From: Paramecium tetraurelia
Taxonomy: Eukaryota; Ciliophora; Oligohymenophorea; Peniculida; Parameciidae
NCBI RefSeq assembly: GCF_000165425.1
Contig: NW_001798992.1
Location: forward strand, 198,694-262,693
Reading direction: 5' to 3'
DNA length: 64,000 nt
Position numbers and translations under genes: made by a program. The notes under the pieces were generated by a model. The model did not search any database, was not told where the DNA came from, and was given only the letters and a program-made list of their open reading frames with translations. Positions 46,090-57,801 of this stretch are shown here, one piece after another; positions within the stretch are counted from its first letter, which is position 1; each line of letters starts with the position of its first letter.

Positions 46090-46998
46090 ATGGTAAAAAC
46101 TATGTCGATGTCAATTTTAGGCAAGAGGACCAAAGAAACACATGAAAAGAATCACAGCACCCAAAAGTTGGATGCTTTCAAAATTAGGAGGAAATTGGAC
46201 CACAAGACCATCATAAGGACCTCATAAATTAAGAGAATCAATTCCACTTTCTGTCATATTGCAACATAAATTGAAATATGCCTTGTATGCTAGAGAATCT
46301 ACCATGATACTCGCTGATAAGGACGGCAACATTAAGGTTGATGGAAAAGTGAGAACTGATAGTGGATATCCAGTCGGATTATAGGGTATCTACTTTTCAT
46401 ATCATCCTTATAGATGTCATCACAATTGATAAAACAAGAGAAAGTTATAGAGTTTTATATGATGTTCAAGGCAAATTCATCTTAAAATCCATCAAACCAG
46501 AAGAAGCTAAATTCAAGCTTGTTAAAGTCACCTAAAAGAAGGTTGGTCCAAACAATGTCCCATACATTGTCACCAATGATGCCAGAACCATCAGATATCC
46601 AAATCCAGATATTCATGTTAATGACACTCTTAAAATCGATTTAGAATCAGGAAAGGTTGTTGAATTCCTCAAAGAAGAACCAGGTATTTCAAAATTACTA
46701 TTCATTTTAGGAAACTTATGTTACATCATTGGAGGTAACAATATTGGAAGAGTTGGACTCATTCAACACAGAGAAAGACATCTTGGATCATTTGATATTG
46801 TCCATGTTAAAGTAATCATTCATTTCAACATATCACTAGGATTCTAACGGAAAACACTTCTCCACCAGAATCAATAATATCTTCACTATTGGTAAAGGCA
46901 AAAAGTCATTGATCTCCCTCCCAGACGATAATGGTTTGTATTTGACTGCACTTGAAAAAAAATAAGCCAAAGATCACTAGGAAGTTGGAAAGGAATGA
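46090..46998 (+). CDS. RPS4: 40S ribosomal protein eS4 (RPS4), 265 aa
   Basis: Five exons, sum checked; introns 46093-46120, 46386-46413, 46684-46710 and 46812-46839 (27-28 nt each, all GTA...TAG). The first intron begins directly after the ATG. The protein matches eS4 along its length: [43 protein letters not shown] and H-R-E-R-H-equivalent [11 protein letters not shown]. Length equals that of other eukaryotes (about 260). A structural subunit of the small ribosomal subunit; one of the highest-confidence calls here and a good test of the splice model. Confidence 0.97.
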
Positions 46999-47249
46999 TG
47001 ATTCATTAAAACATATCAGTATAGTACAAAATTATCTATCTAATCATTTATCCTTAGTTTTCTATTCTCTTCATTAATATTATTAGACTGTCTATCTGTC
47101 CATATTTTTAAATGAAAAATAGAGAAATAGATTAAGGGTTTTCAACTTGATCTTTATACAATTAATTAATATATATTAAATCATTTCTTAGATCTTATCC
47201 AAAGTGTTGTTCCTAACACTATAAATATTGAAACTTCAGAAAATAAGAA

Positions 47250-47423
47250 ATGACAGTAAGTTTCGATGAATCTAATTATTATAATTAGTTAATACTGCTC
47301 TTGGTAGCATAAGTAAAAAAAGAAACAAAGAAGGCAAAATTAACTCATGAGTACAACGAACATGATCCACTTCTAATTTATGATTCTTTTAAATGTCTCA
47401 TTTCCATTACTATAATATTTTGA
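47250..47423 (+). CDS. Small possible ORF, 57 aa
   Basis: ATG to TGA in one frame, overlapping nothing. The translation contains V-K-K-E-T-K-K-A-K-L-T-H-E-Y-N-E-H-D-P and a hydrophobic C-terminus. A 33-nt GTA...TAG stretch directly after codon 2 could be an intron without changing frame. It lies in the 3' region of the converging RBR ligase. It could be a short gene or chance. Confidence 0.35.
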
Positions 47424-47434
47424 GCATTCTAAGT

Positions 47435-48151
47435 TCAGTTTTGATATTTGGTATAGTTCATTTATACCCAAATAGAGGAATAATAGGCTGCCATTAAATA
47501 AAATGAGTCTAAATATTGTTATTGTAATAATTACTTCACAAATATTAGTACTACAGTCATAAAACTTTCAAGTAATCTTAGTGAATAAACAATATTTAAT
47601 AACATAAAGATTAATAAGGAGATCTTCATCATAATGTTTGCAGAGCACATCAATTTGTTGTGTTCTTTGTAATTTTGCGAACATATCCAACAAAACTCAT
47701 ATTAACATTTACATGTCATATGATTACATCCCCCATTTTTAAAAATTCTTCTTTGGCATTTCGGACAATCCTTTATAGTGATAAAATTCAAAAATATGCT
47801 TCTTAAATTCCAATTCTCATCTTTTAACTTGAATTGATATCCGCATTCACACTCAAATTACTAGCAATTATTCTTTATTATTCCACCATATTAGCAATCA
47901 TTTCGAGGACATATTCTTATATCCTAAGTAGTTTTAATGTATTTCTCAAGCATGAGATCATTTAATCCCTCCATGTTTTGCATCAATCCTTATACTGAGT
48001 GTTTGCTTTGGCAAGAACCGGGACAATGAATTTCCTCAATCACTTCATAATACTTTGCATCAATTGATTTAAGCATACAGCATTAACAGATTTGACAACT
48101 GCATTGCAATTCCAAAAGTTCTGTCGTATCACAACAAATAGAGCATTCCAT
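47435..48151 (-). CDS. RBR-type E3 ubiquitin ligase, 238 aa
   Basis: Single exon, ATG 48151 to TGA 47435. The RING1 part starts at the N-terminus (M-E-C-S-I-C-C-D-T-T...C-S-C-Q-I-C-Q-C-C). The in-between-RING part has C-P-R-N-D-C and F-E-C-E-C-G-Y-Q-F. RING2 reads D-C-P-K-C-Q-R-R-I, G-G-C-N-H-M-T-C, then F-C-W-I-C. The Cys in G-G-C-N-H is at the position of the catalytic Cys that carries ubiquitin as a thioester. Two hydrophobic segments follow (residues about 185-230), so the ligase is probably membrane-anchored. The compact size, with no N-terminal extension, is typical of ciliate RBR proteins. The C-terminus may continue through an unrecognised intron. Confidence 0.9.
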
Positions 48152-48496
48152 TTTATTCAGAATAAAACAGAATATATAAAATATAAATTTTTTGAACTCT
48201 TATAATTCAATTAAAAAACTCTAGCATTCTACCATTATAGGATAATAACATATCTAATTAATTAACATCTTACTGTTATAATTTATCGCCTATTAAAATC
48301 TCAAAAATTATCTACAATTTTATAGTTTAAAAATTATCATAAGACAAAGAAGAATTTTGATCAATTGTGCAATTTTAAAGACCCTATAATTAAACAAAAA
48401 TAAACTGAAAAATCTGATATTATAATAATAATAGATAATAAAGATTTTTAATTTAGCGCATAACACATTCCATTTGTTCAATAATTAAATAAAAGA
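48152..48496. other. Intergenic AT-rich stretch
   Basis: About 345 bp of very AT-rich DNA between the divergent RBR ligase and the giant NTPase gene. I see no coding frame or RNA gene. Confidence 0.5.
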
Positions 48497-51400
48497 ATGA
48501 AATAATTCTCTAAAATGTTAAAGCCTCATGATTTAATTAATCTTTAGAATATAGATTCAAATTTTCAGAAATACTAATTAGTTAGAAATTGTTTTAGATT
48601 GAACATTAATAAGAGTCATTTTGATTAACTACAATAAATCTTAGGATAAACATAGGAATTATTGAATTCTTCTGACTTAGGATTAAAGAATCATCTTCGA
48701 GGAGGAGGCTGTTTAGTTTGCAAGTGCTAAAATACAAATATTAAATATTAATATCCTTCTCATTCCCATTCGTAATATATTACTTAGGTGAATGAACCTA
48801 AAAAGATTTTGGAAGTTAAAGAAATCAAAAAGAAATTAATCGAACATTTCAATTAGAATTCCTAGTTCAAATAATTCATATCAGCGGTAACAAATTGTGA
48901 TGATGATTGTGTCATTTTTACATATTAAACAATATCGATTTATCTTGAAATGTTGTAGAAACAGGAATTTCTCAAAATAGAAAAAAATCAACTCTTTCCA
49001 ATTTATGAATCTATTTAATAAATATCTTAGGATACAGAATGGAAAAAAATAATGTTTTAATTTTATTTCGACTTGTTACAATAAGCAAATGAATTTGGAA
49101 CAAAATCTAATGATCAAATATATGGGCTACTAAGTGACTTCAGTAAATAGGAATAATACACTTAAAACTAATGGGATTAATTAAAAAAGCAAAAAGACAA
49201 GTTTAGCTCTTATGAAACTTTTTATTTTTATTAAGCATACCTGAATAAATTAATCTAGCCTAATAATTTTGGAATTTCGTTGGATACTTTTGCTAATGAT
49301 TTTATTAATAATTAAGATTAAAAGAAATAGATAAATAGCTATCAACTTTTGATAGCAGCATAACTTAATTTGATGTATATATTTAATTTAACAAAATAAA
49401 ATTAGTAGTTAAACAACTTTATAAAAACAGTTTATGAAGTAAAATAGATAATTACAAAAGATGATGAATACTTTGTCAATTCGATCATAAAATAATAAGA
49501 CAAAGGTTATGAAGAAATTTAGATTTGGTTATCATATCACTTTCTCATTCTAGAACATACTTCCATCCTTAATAAGAGTATTTAAGACCATATTACACAA
49601 TTTTTTGAGATTTTGAAAATATATAAAGATAAGGATTTTTTGGAGTAATTGAATTGTATGAAAAATAGATTGGATTAAAAAAATAATTAATTATAAGTAA
49701 TTAATCCACTTGTAAATATAGTTAATGATGGTTTTAAATAGTAATTGAATTATAAAGATTAATTGGATATTGTACGCGAAAAAAAAAAAGACCAAAAATA
49801 CTAGTAGAAATAATATTATATAACTCCTTAAATTAATATCACAACATCTACATCTAAATTAGAGTCAACTTTTGATGAAGAAGTAATAAAAAATCTGTTT
49901 GAAGCATAGGAAGAAGATATATATTGGTTGTTTGGGAAATTTAAGTCTGGTAAAACAGATTTAACAAAGAAAATAATAGACTATTTATGGAAAAATTCTG
50001 ATTAGATCCCAATTTATTTCGATTTAACTGATATAGAATAAAATAAAGAGAAACCAGCTGAATTTTTAAAAACATCTCTAAAATCTGAACCATTTAACCT
50101 TACAGATTAGTAGATTTAAGATTGTTTAAACGCAAATGAAAAATTCGTCATCTTTTTAGATTATTTCGATTAAATGAGCTTAGGGTTTAGAAATAGTAAT
50201 ATCATTAACATGCTTGGCTATAAAGATAAGAAGATAAATTAAAAATTGGTTATAATTACTAGAGAATAGGTGTAAGACCTGCCATCATATCAGCCCTTAA
50301 TTTAAAGAATGATTCGAATTGAATTAAAAGAATTTGATGAAGGGTAAAAGAGAAAATATATTTAATATATCATGAATAAGGAAATTTAAAGCAATTAGAT
50401 TAACATTAATGTTTAGTAAATGATTAGTATCAATTTTAATGATGTCTAAATTTTAATCCAGGAAGACCATGTTAGACAGATTAAGATGTAATTAACTCAG
50501 GAGAATTAATAATCCATTTAAAAAATGGTGCAAAATATGTTATAATTAAACTCTATGATGAAGGACTTATTTGTATCTTGTTTTTCCTTTCATTATCAGT
50601 TCAAATTGCTGCTTAAATTAATTACTTAAAAGAACTCTGAAAAATCTCCTTAAAGATTCTAAGAATATAATAAATCCAAAAATTTAGTTGCTCAGTATCA
50701 AGAATAACAGAAAAAATAATTTAAATAACTATTAGATAGTAATAGTAATTCCTCATCCGACACAAATTCACCCTCTTCCAAAAATGAAGAACCAATTGGG
50801 ATTAATAAAATTTTAGATTCTATACTGACAAAAAGCAATCAGAAATATAGACCTTAATAAGAAGACATTTAAAAAAAATAGATTTTAAATCCTTAACTTA
50901 CAAAATTTGAATATTTTAATTCTCTTGTTGACTAATATATCTAAGATTCTTTTGAAGCAAGGGAATGTATTTGTTCAACTTATAAAATAACTAAAAAAAA
51001 AGTAAGAGAGTTTTAATCTAATCTGGCATTACTAATTTAATAAAAAGGAAATAACGATTAAGAGTCTTAAAACGAATTAATAAAAATATTTTGTCTATTA
51101 AAGTCAGATGGAGAAAAGGAAATATTCATCGACGAAAAATTCAAAGATTTTTTTATTGCAAATTTCGTATTAAGTAAAATTAATCAATTTACAATTGATA
51201 AGTCAATAGAGGAACTTGGTCAATTTAATAATTTGAATTTATGCCAAAACGCTTATGCTGAAGCAGTAGCTTTACTTTCAGATTAACTCTTATTAATATC
51301 TGAAATTAAGAATGTTCTTATTTAATTAATCAAATTATCAAAAAATTAAACTAAATACATAAGATGTTCATCTAATAGTATGTATCTTTTATCAATTCTT

Positions 51401-54400
51401 AAACTAAATTTAGAAGGAGAAGATTTAAGTTAAATCCAAATATCTGAAATACCTATATCAGGATTGAGCTTTTATTATGCAAATTTATGTAATTCACATT
51501 GGGAAAATGTTGATTTAAGTTATTGCAATTTCAATTCAGCAAACTTAACAGGTGCAAAATTGGAAAGTATAAAAGGAATTCTTTAAACACAAACAGACAG
51601 ATAGATTTAGATAAAGTAAAAGGAAGAGAGTAAAATCATCGGAGTTTTAGATCAGAAAAAAAATATATAGTCAAAAGAAAGTCAACATAAGAAAAATTAA
51701 TTAGATTCATTTGATTATCATAGCATTTAAGCAAATGAATCGCAAGTTGAAAATTCATCCAAAAAAAATCATTCAATCTAAAATGATTTATATTCAAACA
51801 TTTCTATTAAAGAAGATAATACGAATAAAATTATATATCAAAAATGCTTTAAGTAACATTGTAGCTCATTTTGTTTTTTAGCATTAAAAGATTAGGTAGT
51901 CTGTGCATTATCAAAGGATAGGATTAAATATAAGATAAATTTTTTGTTTTATAAAAAATAAAATGAGATCGAACCTATAGAAATAGAACACTAATTTGAT
52001 AAAATTACTAAAATGGCTACTTATAAAAATGATTAAATTTTAGTTTTATTAATTAATAACAATAAAATCCTTTTGATTTGGCTTAAGAGAAATTAAGATC
52101 ATTCATACAAACTAGATATTGAAAATAAAACAGAAATCAATGCTGATAATTTTACCATATCAAATTGCAAAATGTTTTTGGCGGCACACAACTGCAATGA
52201 AGTGAAAATCTATGATTAGAAATTGATTGAGGTTTATAAATTTTCATCCGTAAATGATTGGTGGAGATAAATATAATATAAGAGCAAACAAGTCATATTT
52301 GAAAAACCTTAACCAATCAATATTTTTGATTCATAAGTTGAAAATGCTCAATATTCTCCTGATGGATAAAACGTCGTTATATAATTCAAAAGCAAAACAG
52401 AATTTTATAGCATCAAAAATGATGCAGCCGTTTTAGAAATGGAGAAGGTGAATAATTTGATTTTCTCAAAAAATTATTTTGCTACAAGTTCTAATTAAGG
52501 TATTAAAATATATAGCTTTCCAGAATGTGAACTTCTCGATTGGCTACCTTTCAAAGCAAAATTATTAATATTCTCTTATAAATAAGAATAGAAATTGGCA
52601 ATTATAAGTGATTGCAATTTTATTCTTGATTTGAAAGATTTAGAATAAACCTCTCCAAAAATAATTAGGAATTTCAATTAATAAATTTAAGATTCCCCAC
52701 TTATAATTGCTGTTTCAACAAATAAGACATATAAGACAATGGCATAAAATGGATTAATTCATTTTATTGACGATTAGTTTTAAAATGAAAAAAAATAATA
52801 GTATTAAGATGAAACGATTTTATCAATGGGCTTTTTTAAAGATAATATTCATTTAGCTGTTAGAAGCAAAAAGAACAATTAACATATCTTTAGAATGATT
52901 AATTTTAGCACTTAAAAAACCACTTTAGAATGGAAAGAAGATAATTAAACTGAAGATACAGAGTTTTCTAATTAATTCTAATATTTACTGATTGAATAAA
53001 GAATATATGTAATTTCTAATCAAAATAATCGATTAGTCTTTTAAGATGTGACTCAATGGTGTTTAGATTAACGATAAAATGAGAATAATGAGAGAGACAA
53101 ACCTCCAATTATATTAGAACTAACTCATTAAAATAATGAAATATTGTTGGATAAGAGTTAAAAATAAACAATGAATATGGCTTAATTAAATTCAGATATG
53201 CCTGATGAATAATTTTTCTGTTTTAACTTTTCAATTTCTTAAGACCAAACTTATATTGCAGCATGTTTTTCTTAAAAAAAAAATTAATTTAAAAAAAATG
53301 GTTCTACTATCATTATTTGGAAATATATTGATAAATCACCACATGACTATAAATTTGAATTTGACTTTTCTCATGATGCGGGGGTAAATTTATATTTCTT
53401 GGAATACGAAAATCTATTACTTTTGATTTTCAAGTTCAATGAATAATAATGTATTCAACTCGTTTCTATCCAAAATAAAAATAAAACTAGTCTTTGTCTC
53501 AAAACGTCTGACTAACCTATCTAATCTATAGCATTTTCTTCATAGCAACAATAATTTTTTGCTATCCATTCAAATAAGAGCTTTTCTCTTTATGAAATAA
53601 TAAACGAGTAAATAGAATTGAAATATTATTTTAAAGAAACTGAGATACCAATTTATTTTAGTTAAACTGGAACTCATGTAATTTACGCTTTTTAGTAAAG
53701 TATTATTATAAGAAATGTTGATGGTATTCTTGAAAGAATCAAAAATTTCTATTTAAATGGAATAAAATAGCAGATTGATTAAAATGAGGGTATTTGTTTT
53801 TCAGATAATATCACTTATTTGAATCATGAAAATTAAATGATTTATTAATATTCTCAAGATCAATGTCAAAAAATCTCTTTGGGTCATTCATTTATCTCTA
53901 TTAATTGTTCATAATTTTCTTAGGATGAGAACATTTTAATAATTATCTCTGCAAAAGAAAGAGATAAATAATTCTTAAGAATTCTTTTTAAGACTGAAAA
54001 TAACTATAGTTAATAACAAAAAGAATCTGATTTTGATTAAGTTGTTTATTCCTGTAAATTTCTAACAATTAGTTCGTTTATACTTATCTTAAAAGATATC
54101 CTGATTTATGAAATTTCTGATTTTGCAACCAGTGTCAAATAATTAATAAGTTTGCCTAATTTTTTTTACGAGCCATAATAATCGATAGAAACTATAAATG
54201 TTCATCCAAACAGAAAGGATTTTCTCGCAATCACTAAAAGTGGTTAAATATAAATTTATAAGTTGACTCAGGATAAAGAATATAAGTATAAGTTATATAA
54301 AACACTCCCAAGAAATTTATAAGCTAAAGATTGTGTTATATCTAAATTAAATGCTAGCGATTCCATCATAGAACAATTGAAATATTTAGGAGCAATATAT

Positions 54401-54424
54401 GATGAGAAAGATAATTGTAATTGA
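48497..54424 (+). CDS. Giant intronless STAND/NACHT-like NTPase with WD40-like repeats
   Basis: One open frame of about 1,975 codons with no TGA and no need for introns. In-frame ATG codons at 48497 and 48515 are both possible starts. Residues 1-460 are helical, with an early G-G-G-C-L-V-C-K-C patch. The NTPase core has Walker A (G-K-F-K-S-G-K-T, about 480-487), Walker B (F-V-I-F-L-D-Y-F-D, about 550-558) and a NACHT-like E-L-K-E-F-D-E-G-Q-K-R-K-Y-I. A pentapeptide-like strip follows near 990 (Y-A-N-L-C-N-S...V-D-L-S-Y-C-N-F...A-N-L-T-G-A-K-L). About 850 C-terminal residues have beta-propeller character. This is the layout of STAND/NLR-type signalling ATPases. Gln/Asn/Lys content is higher than in neighbouring genes. 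The ligand and pathway cannot be inferred. Confidence 0.82.
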
Positions 54425-55355
54425 TTAAAAATTCAAAATTAAACATTTTTTTTCTTAAATTCAAATAACATTAAAAAAAAAGATACCATTGAAAAAATAC
54501 AAAATACTCTAGACCGACCAAAATTAATCTACTATTTTTGGGTTAATATTGTTTACCTTTCAAATATATTTTTTACATTAATTACTATCTGAAACTATAA
54601 ATAGTTGTATACTACTATTGACATTAATTATTATCATTTATAAGATTAAAAATTAATATTCATATACCTCGCGATTCTAATTCTAAATTAATATTTTAAA
54701 TATTTTTGGAGAAAAAAAAAGGTATTTCTAGAATTGGAATGTAAAATAGATAAAATAAAATTCATCCTTTTAAAATTCAAACTTAATATCTTTAAAAAAT
54801 CACATATAGGATATGATTAACAAGATTATAGTATGAAGATAAATATTAGCAAAATTATTAAAAAATTATTCAAATATTTTTAACTTGATTTTAATAACCC
54901 ATTTTAAAACAAAAAAAGGCAAACATTTCATAACTTCTTAGAGTTGAATGTACTTTGTTACCTTGGAACTACCCCTTTTGAATCAATCTTTTTCGTATAT
55001 ATAATATTTTATAACTATAAATGTTTTATAATCAAAAATTTTATCAAGTTTAATAATAATTTATAAAAATTCCACATCTAATTCTATATATAATATTGAA
55101 TTGAATATTAATTTGGGATTATACAGGAATCGAGGTCTTTTTATAAACATTGAGAGTGAATCAAAAATGGATTATCTTTCACTTAGAAAATCAAGGAATT
55201 ATTTTTCAATTTTTCCTTTTATTACAAATAATCTAAAAGGGAGATCATTTATTTTTTATCATTACAAAGTAGGTAGAGAATTCTCTAAAAAGCAAATTTA
55301 CTGAGGAATTTACTTTATACAATAATACTCTAATTATTAAAAATAATATTTATTA
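54425..55355. other. Gene-poor AT-rich gap
   Basis: About 930 bp of very AT-rich sequence with homopolymer runs. A plus-strand open frame ending at a TGA near 55304 has an ATG only inside it and a Phe/Ser/Lys-rich translation. I do not consider it a gene. Nothing else recognised. Confidence 0.45.
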
Positions 55356-57369
55356 ATGATCGTATTGATGATTTCATTGATGCAATATGCATTAGCATAT
55401 GAACTTGATGTAAATACATTCTCAAATTATCTGGATGTCTAAAATAGGCATTTGCATTTAGAATGGTTATTAAATATGGACAAAAAATATATCAATTCTA
55501 CATCATCATACAGATTTTAAGTTGTGGGTCGTTCAATTAATAAAGTATGAAATTTGATGTATCATAGATAACATTGGATATCTATAAGTTAAATATTTAT
55601 TCAACCTATCTTTAAAATGGACTGTCACTTTCACACACAATAGACAACCCATATGAGGACTCTGATCAAGGATCGCGACTGAATATTCAATTAGATAAGA
55701 CATATTACAAAGGATAATATATAGAATTATCTATAAAATACTCTATCGATTCAAAATCTAGATCGATTAGTTTTATGACAAAAGAGTAAACCTCAACAAA
55801 AAGTAACATCAACTACAATAATTATAGCAATGCCCTACATATTTTCATAATGTGAAGATGCAAATTGCAGAGCTTTGGCTCCTTTGTAAGACACTCCTAC
55901 AGTCAAATAGACTTACACTGCAACTGTGATATTTAAAGATACAGAAGCAGCAGATGTATTTATGTCAGCGGATGAAAGCAAAGAAGAATTCCAAGTGCTT
56001 TATAGACCCAAAGATTAAGCTGGTTTCACATGGAAATATAAATATTTTATTCAAAAAGTTCCAATACCTAGTTATCTGATTGCAATAGTTGCAGGTAATA
56101 TCAAGAAAGTGCCTACAAGTACTGGAGGTAGAACATTTTTAGTTAGTGAGCCTGATAAAACAGAGGCATACACTGCTGAACTTAAAGATATGGAATAATT
56201 CATGTAGGCCATAGAACAATATATTGGTCCATACACTTGGGGAACCTACACTTTAGTAATATAGCCTGCTTCCTTTCCTATTGGAGGAATGGAAAATCCT
56301 CTTTTAACCTTTGCTAACCCTACAATTATGACAGGTACTGGGAGCGGATTAGATGTAACTATTCATGAAATGGCTCATTCATGGTTTGGTAACACCATAA
56401 CATGTGTTAATTGGGCTAATATGTGGATAAATGAGGGATTTACAGTGTTCCTTGAAAGGAAAGCATCCTTATTCCATTATCAGATTCCTGATGAAATCAA
56501 ATTAAATGCCATAATTGGAAATACATCCATGTACTAGGACATGCTTGGCTTTGGGCTTGATAGTAACTTCTCATCACTTCATCCTGATACTACCGGACTT
56601 AATCCAGACGATTCATTCAGCAAAATCCCTTATGAAAAAGGATACTAGTTTCTAGCTTATTTGGAATCCATAGTTGGAGAAGCTGATTTTAAATAGATGC
56701 TTAGAGCATATTTGGTTTAATACAAATATTAATCGATTGATCAACAGGAATTCCAAAACTTTTTACTGAGATACTTATATGAGAAATAAGTAGATGATTT
56801 TTCAACTAAGAGATACAAAATCTTAGAAAATTGGAACAAATGGGTTTATTCTCCAGGATTGCCTCCTGTGATTCTAGATTTTTCAACTCCAAAATTAGCT
56901 GAGGCTTATGATTACACTACTGCTTACATCACTGCTGATGGCTAATAGCCTACTAAATGGTAAAATTATTTTACTTTCTTGCATTCCTAAAAATAAGTTT
57001 TCTTAGAAGATCTCTTTAAATAAGCTTAGAATAATTTATTGAAAATAAATGTTATCAATTAAATGGATAAGGATTTAAAATTAACAGAAGAGAAAGACTT
57101 TGAGTTGAAATTTAGATGGTTCAGAGCAATTTTGACAGCAGGTGACAAAACTAGATTTACTTAAATTTCAGACTTTTTAGGATCTGTTGGAAGAGGCAAG
57201 ATGGTCTATCCAGTCTATAGAGCTTTAAATTAATTGGATCAGTATTTATTATCATTATCTTAGTGATTTTGCTGTAAAAACATTCAAAAATCATGAAGCA
57301 TTCTATCATCCGATTGCAAAAAATAATATAAAGAATATCCTTGGATTGAAAGAGAACATTATTTAATGA
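55356..57369 (+). CDS. Secreted M1 aminopeptidase (LTA4 hydrolase-like), 647 aa
   Basis: Four exons, sum checked; introns 55545-55567, 55803-55827 and 57242-57263. A signal peptide occupies residues 1-16. Motifs in order: M-P-Y-I-F-S-Q-C-E-D-A and D-T-P-T-V-K; the substrate-anchoring P-I-G-G-M-E-N-P; and the zinc site H-E-M-A-H-S-W-F-G-N with the third ligand in W-I-N-E-G-F. A helical C-terminal domain ends in A-F-Y-H-P-I, as in leukotriene-A4-hydrolase/aminopeptidase-B-type members. All catalytic residues are present. It should remove N-terminal residues from peptides in a secretory or food-vacuole compartment. Epoxide hydrolase activity cannot be assumed. Confidence 0.92.
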
Positions 57370-57801
57370 ATATATATATGAGGTCTATCAATATTTACAG
57401 TATGTTTATTATATCTAAAAATATCTTAAGCTTTGAATTTTTAGTAGATTGAATTATCATTTATAAATTAATTCTCTACATTTTGTTGTAATTAGATAAT
57501 AATAATCTACAAATTATATTTTCTAAAGATTATTAATTCATTAAGTTAGATTTCCATCATATTAAAATATATACAAAAATTTCCAAAGAGATGAGACATT
57601 TGAGATTAAAATATCTATCGAAATTAAAGTTCAAATTGATATCAATTTTATTCCTAAGCTAATTTTCTTAAATTAAAAAGGATTTTTGTCATTTATAGAT
57701 ACGAAATATAACATGCCTATGATTGCAGAATTACAAATAAATATTTTAGATCCTTATAAAGTATTTATTAATATCTTAAAAAAAGAATAAATAAATTAAT
57801 T
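57370..57801. other. Intergenic AT-rich stretch
   Basis: About 430 bp between two plus-strand genes, very AT-rich. A short open frame of about 40 codons starting at an ATG near 57595 is not convincing. No other feature seen. Confidence 0.5.
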
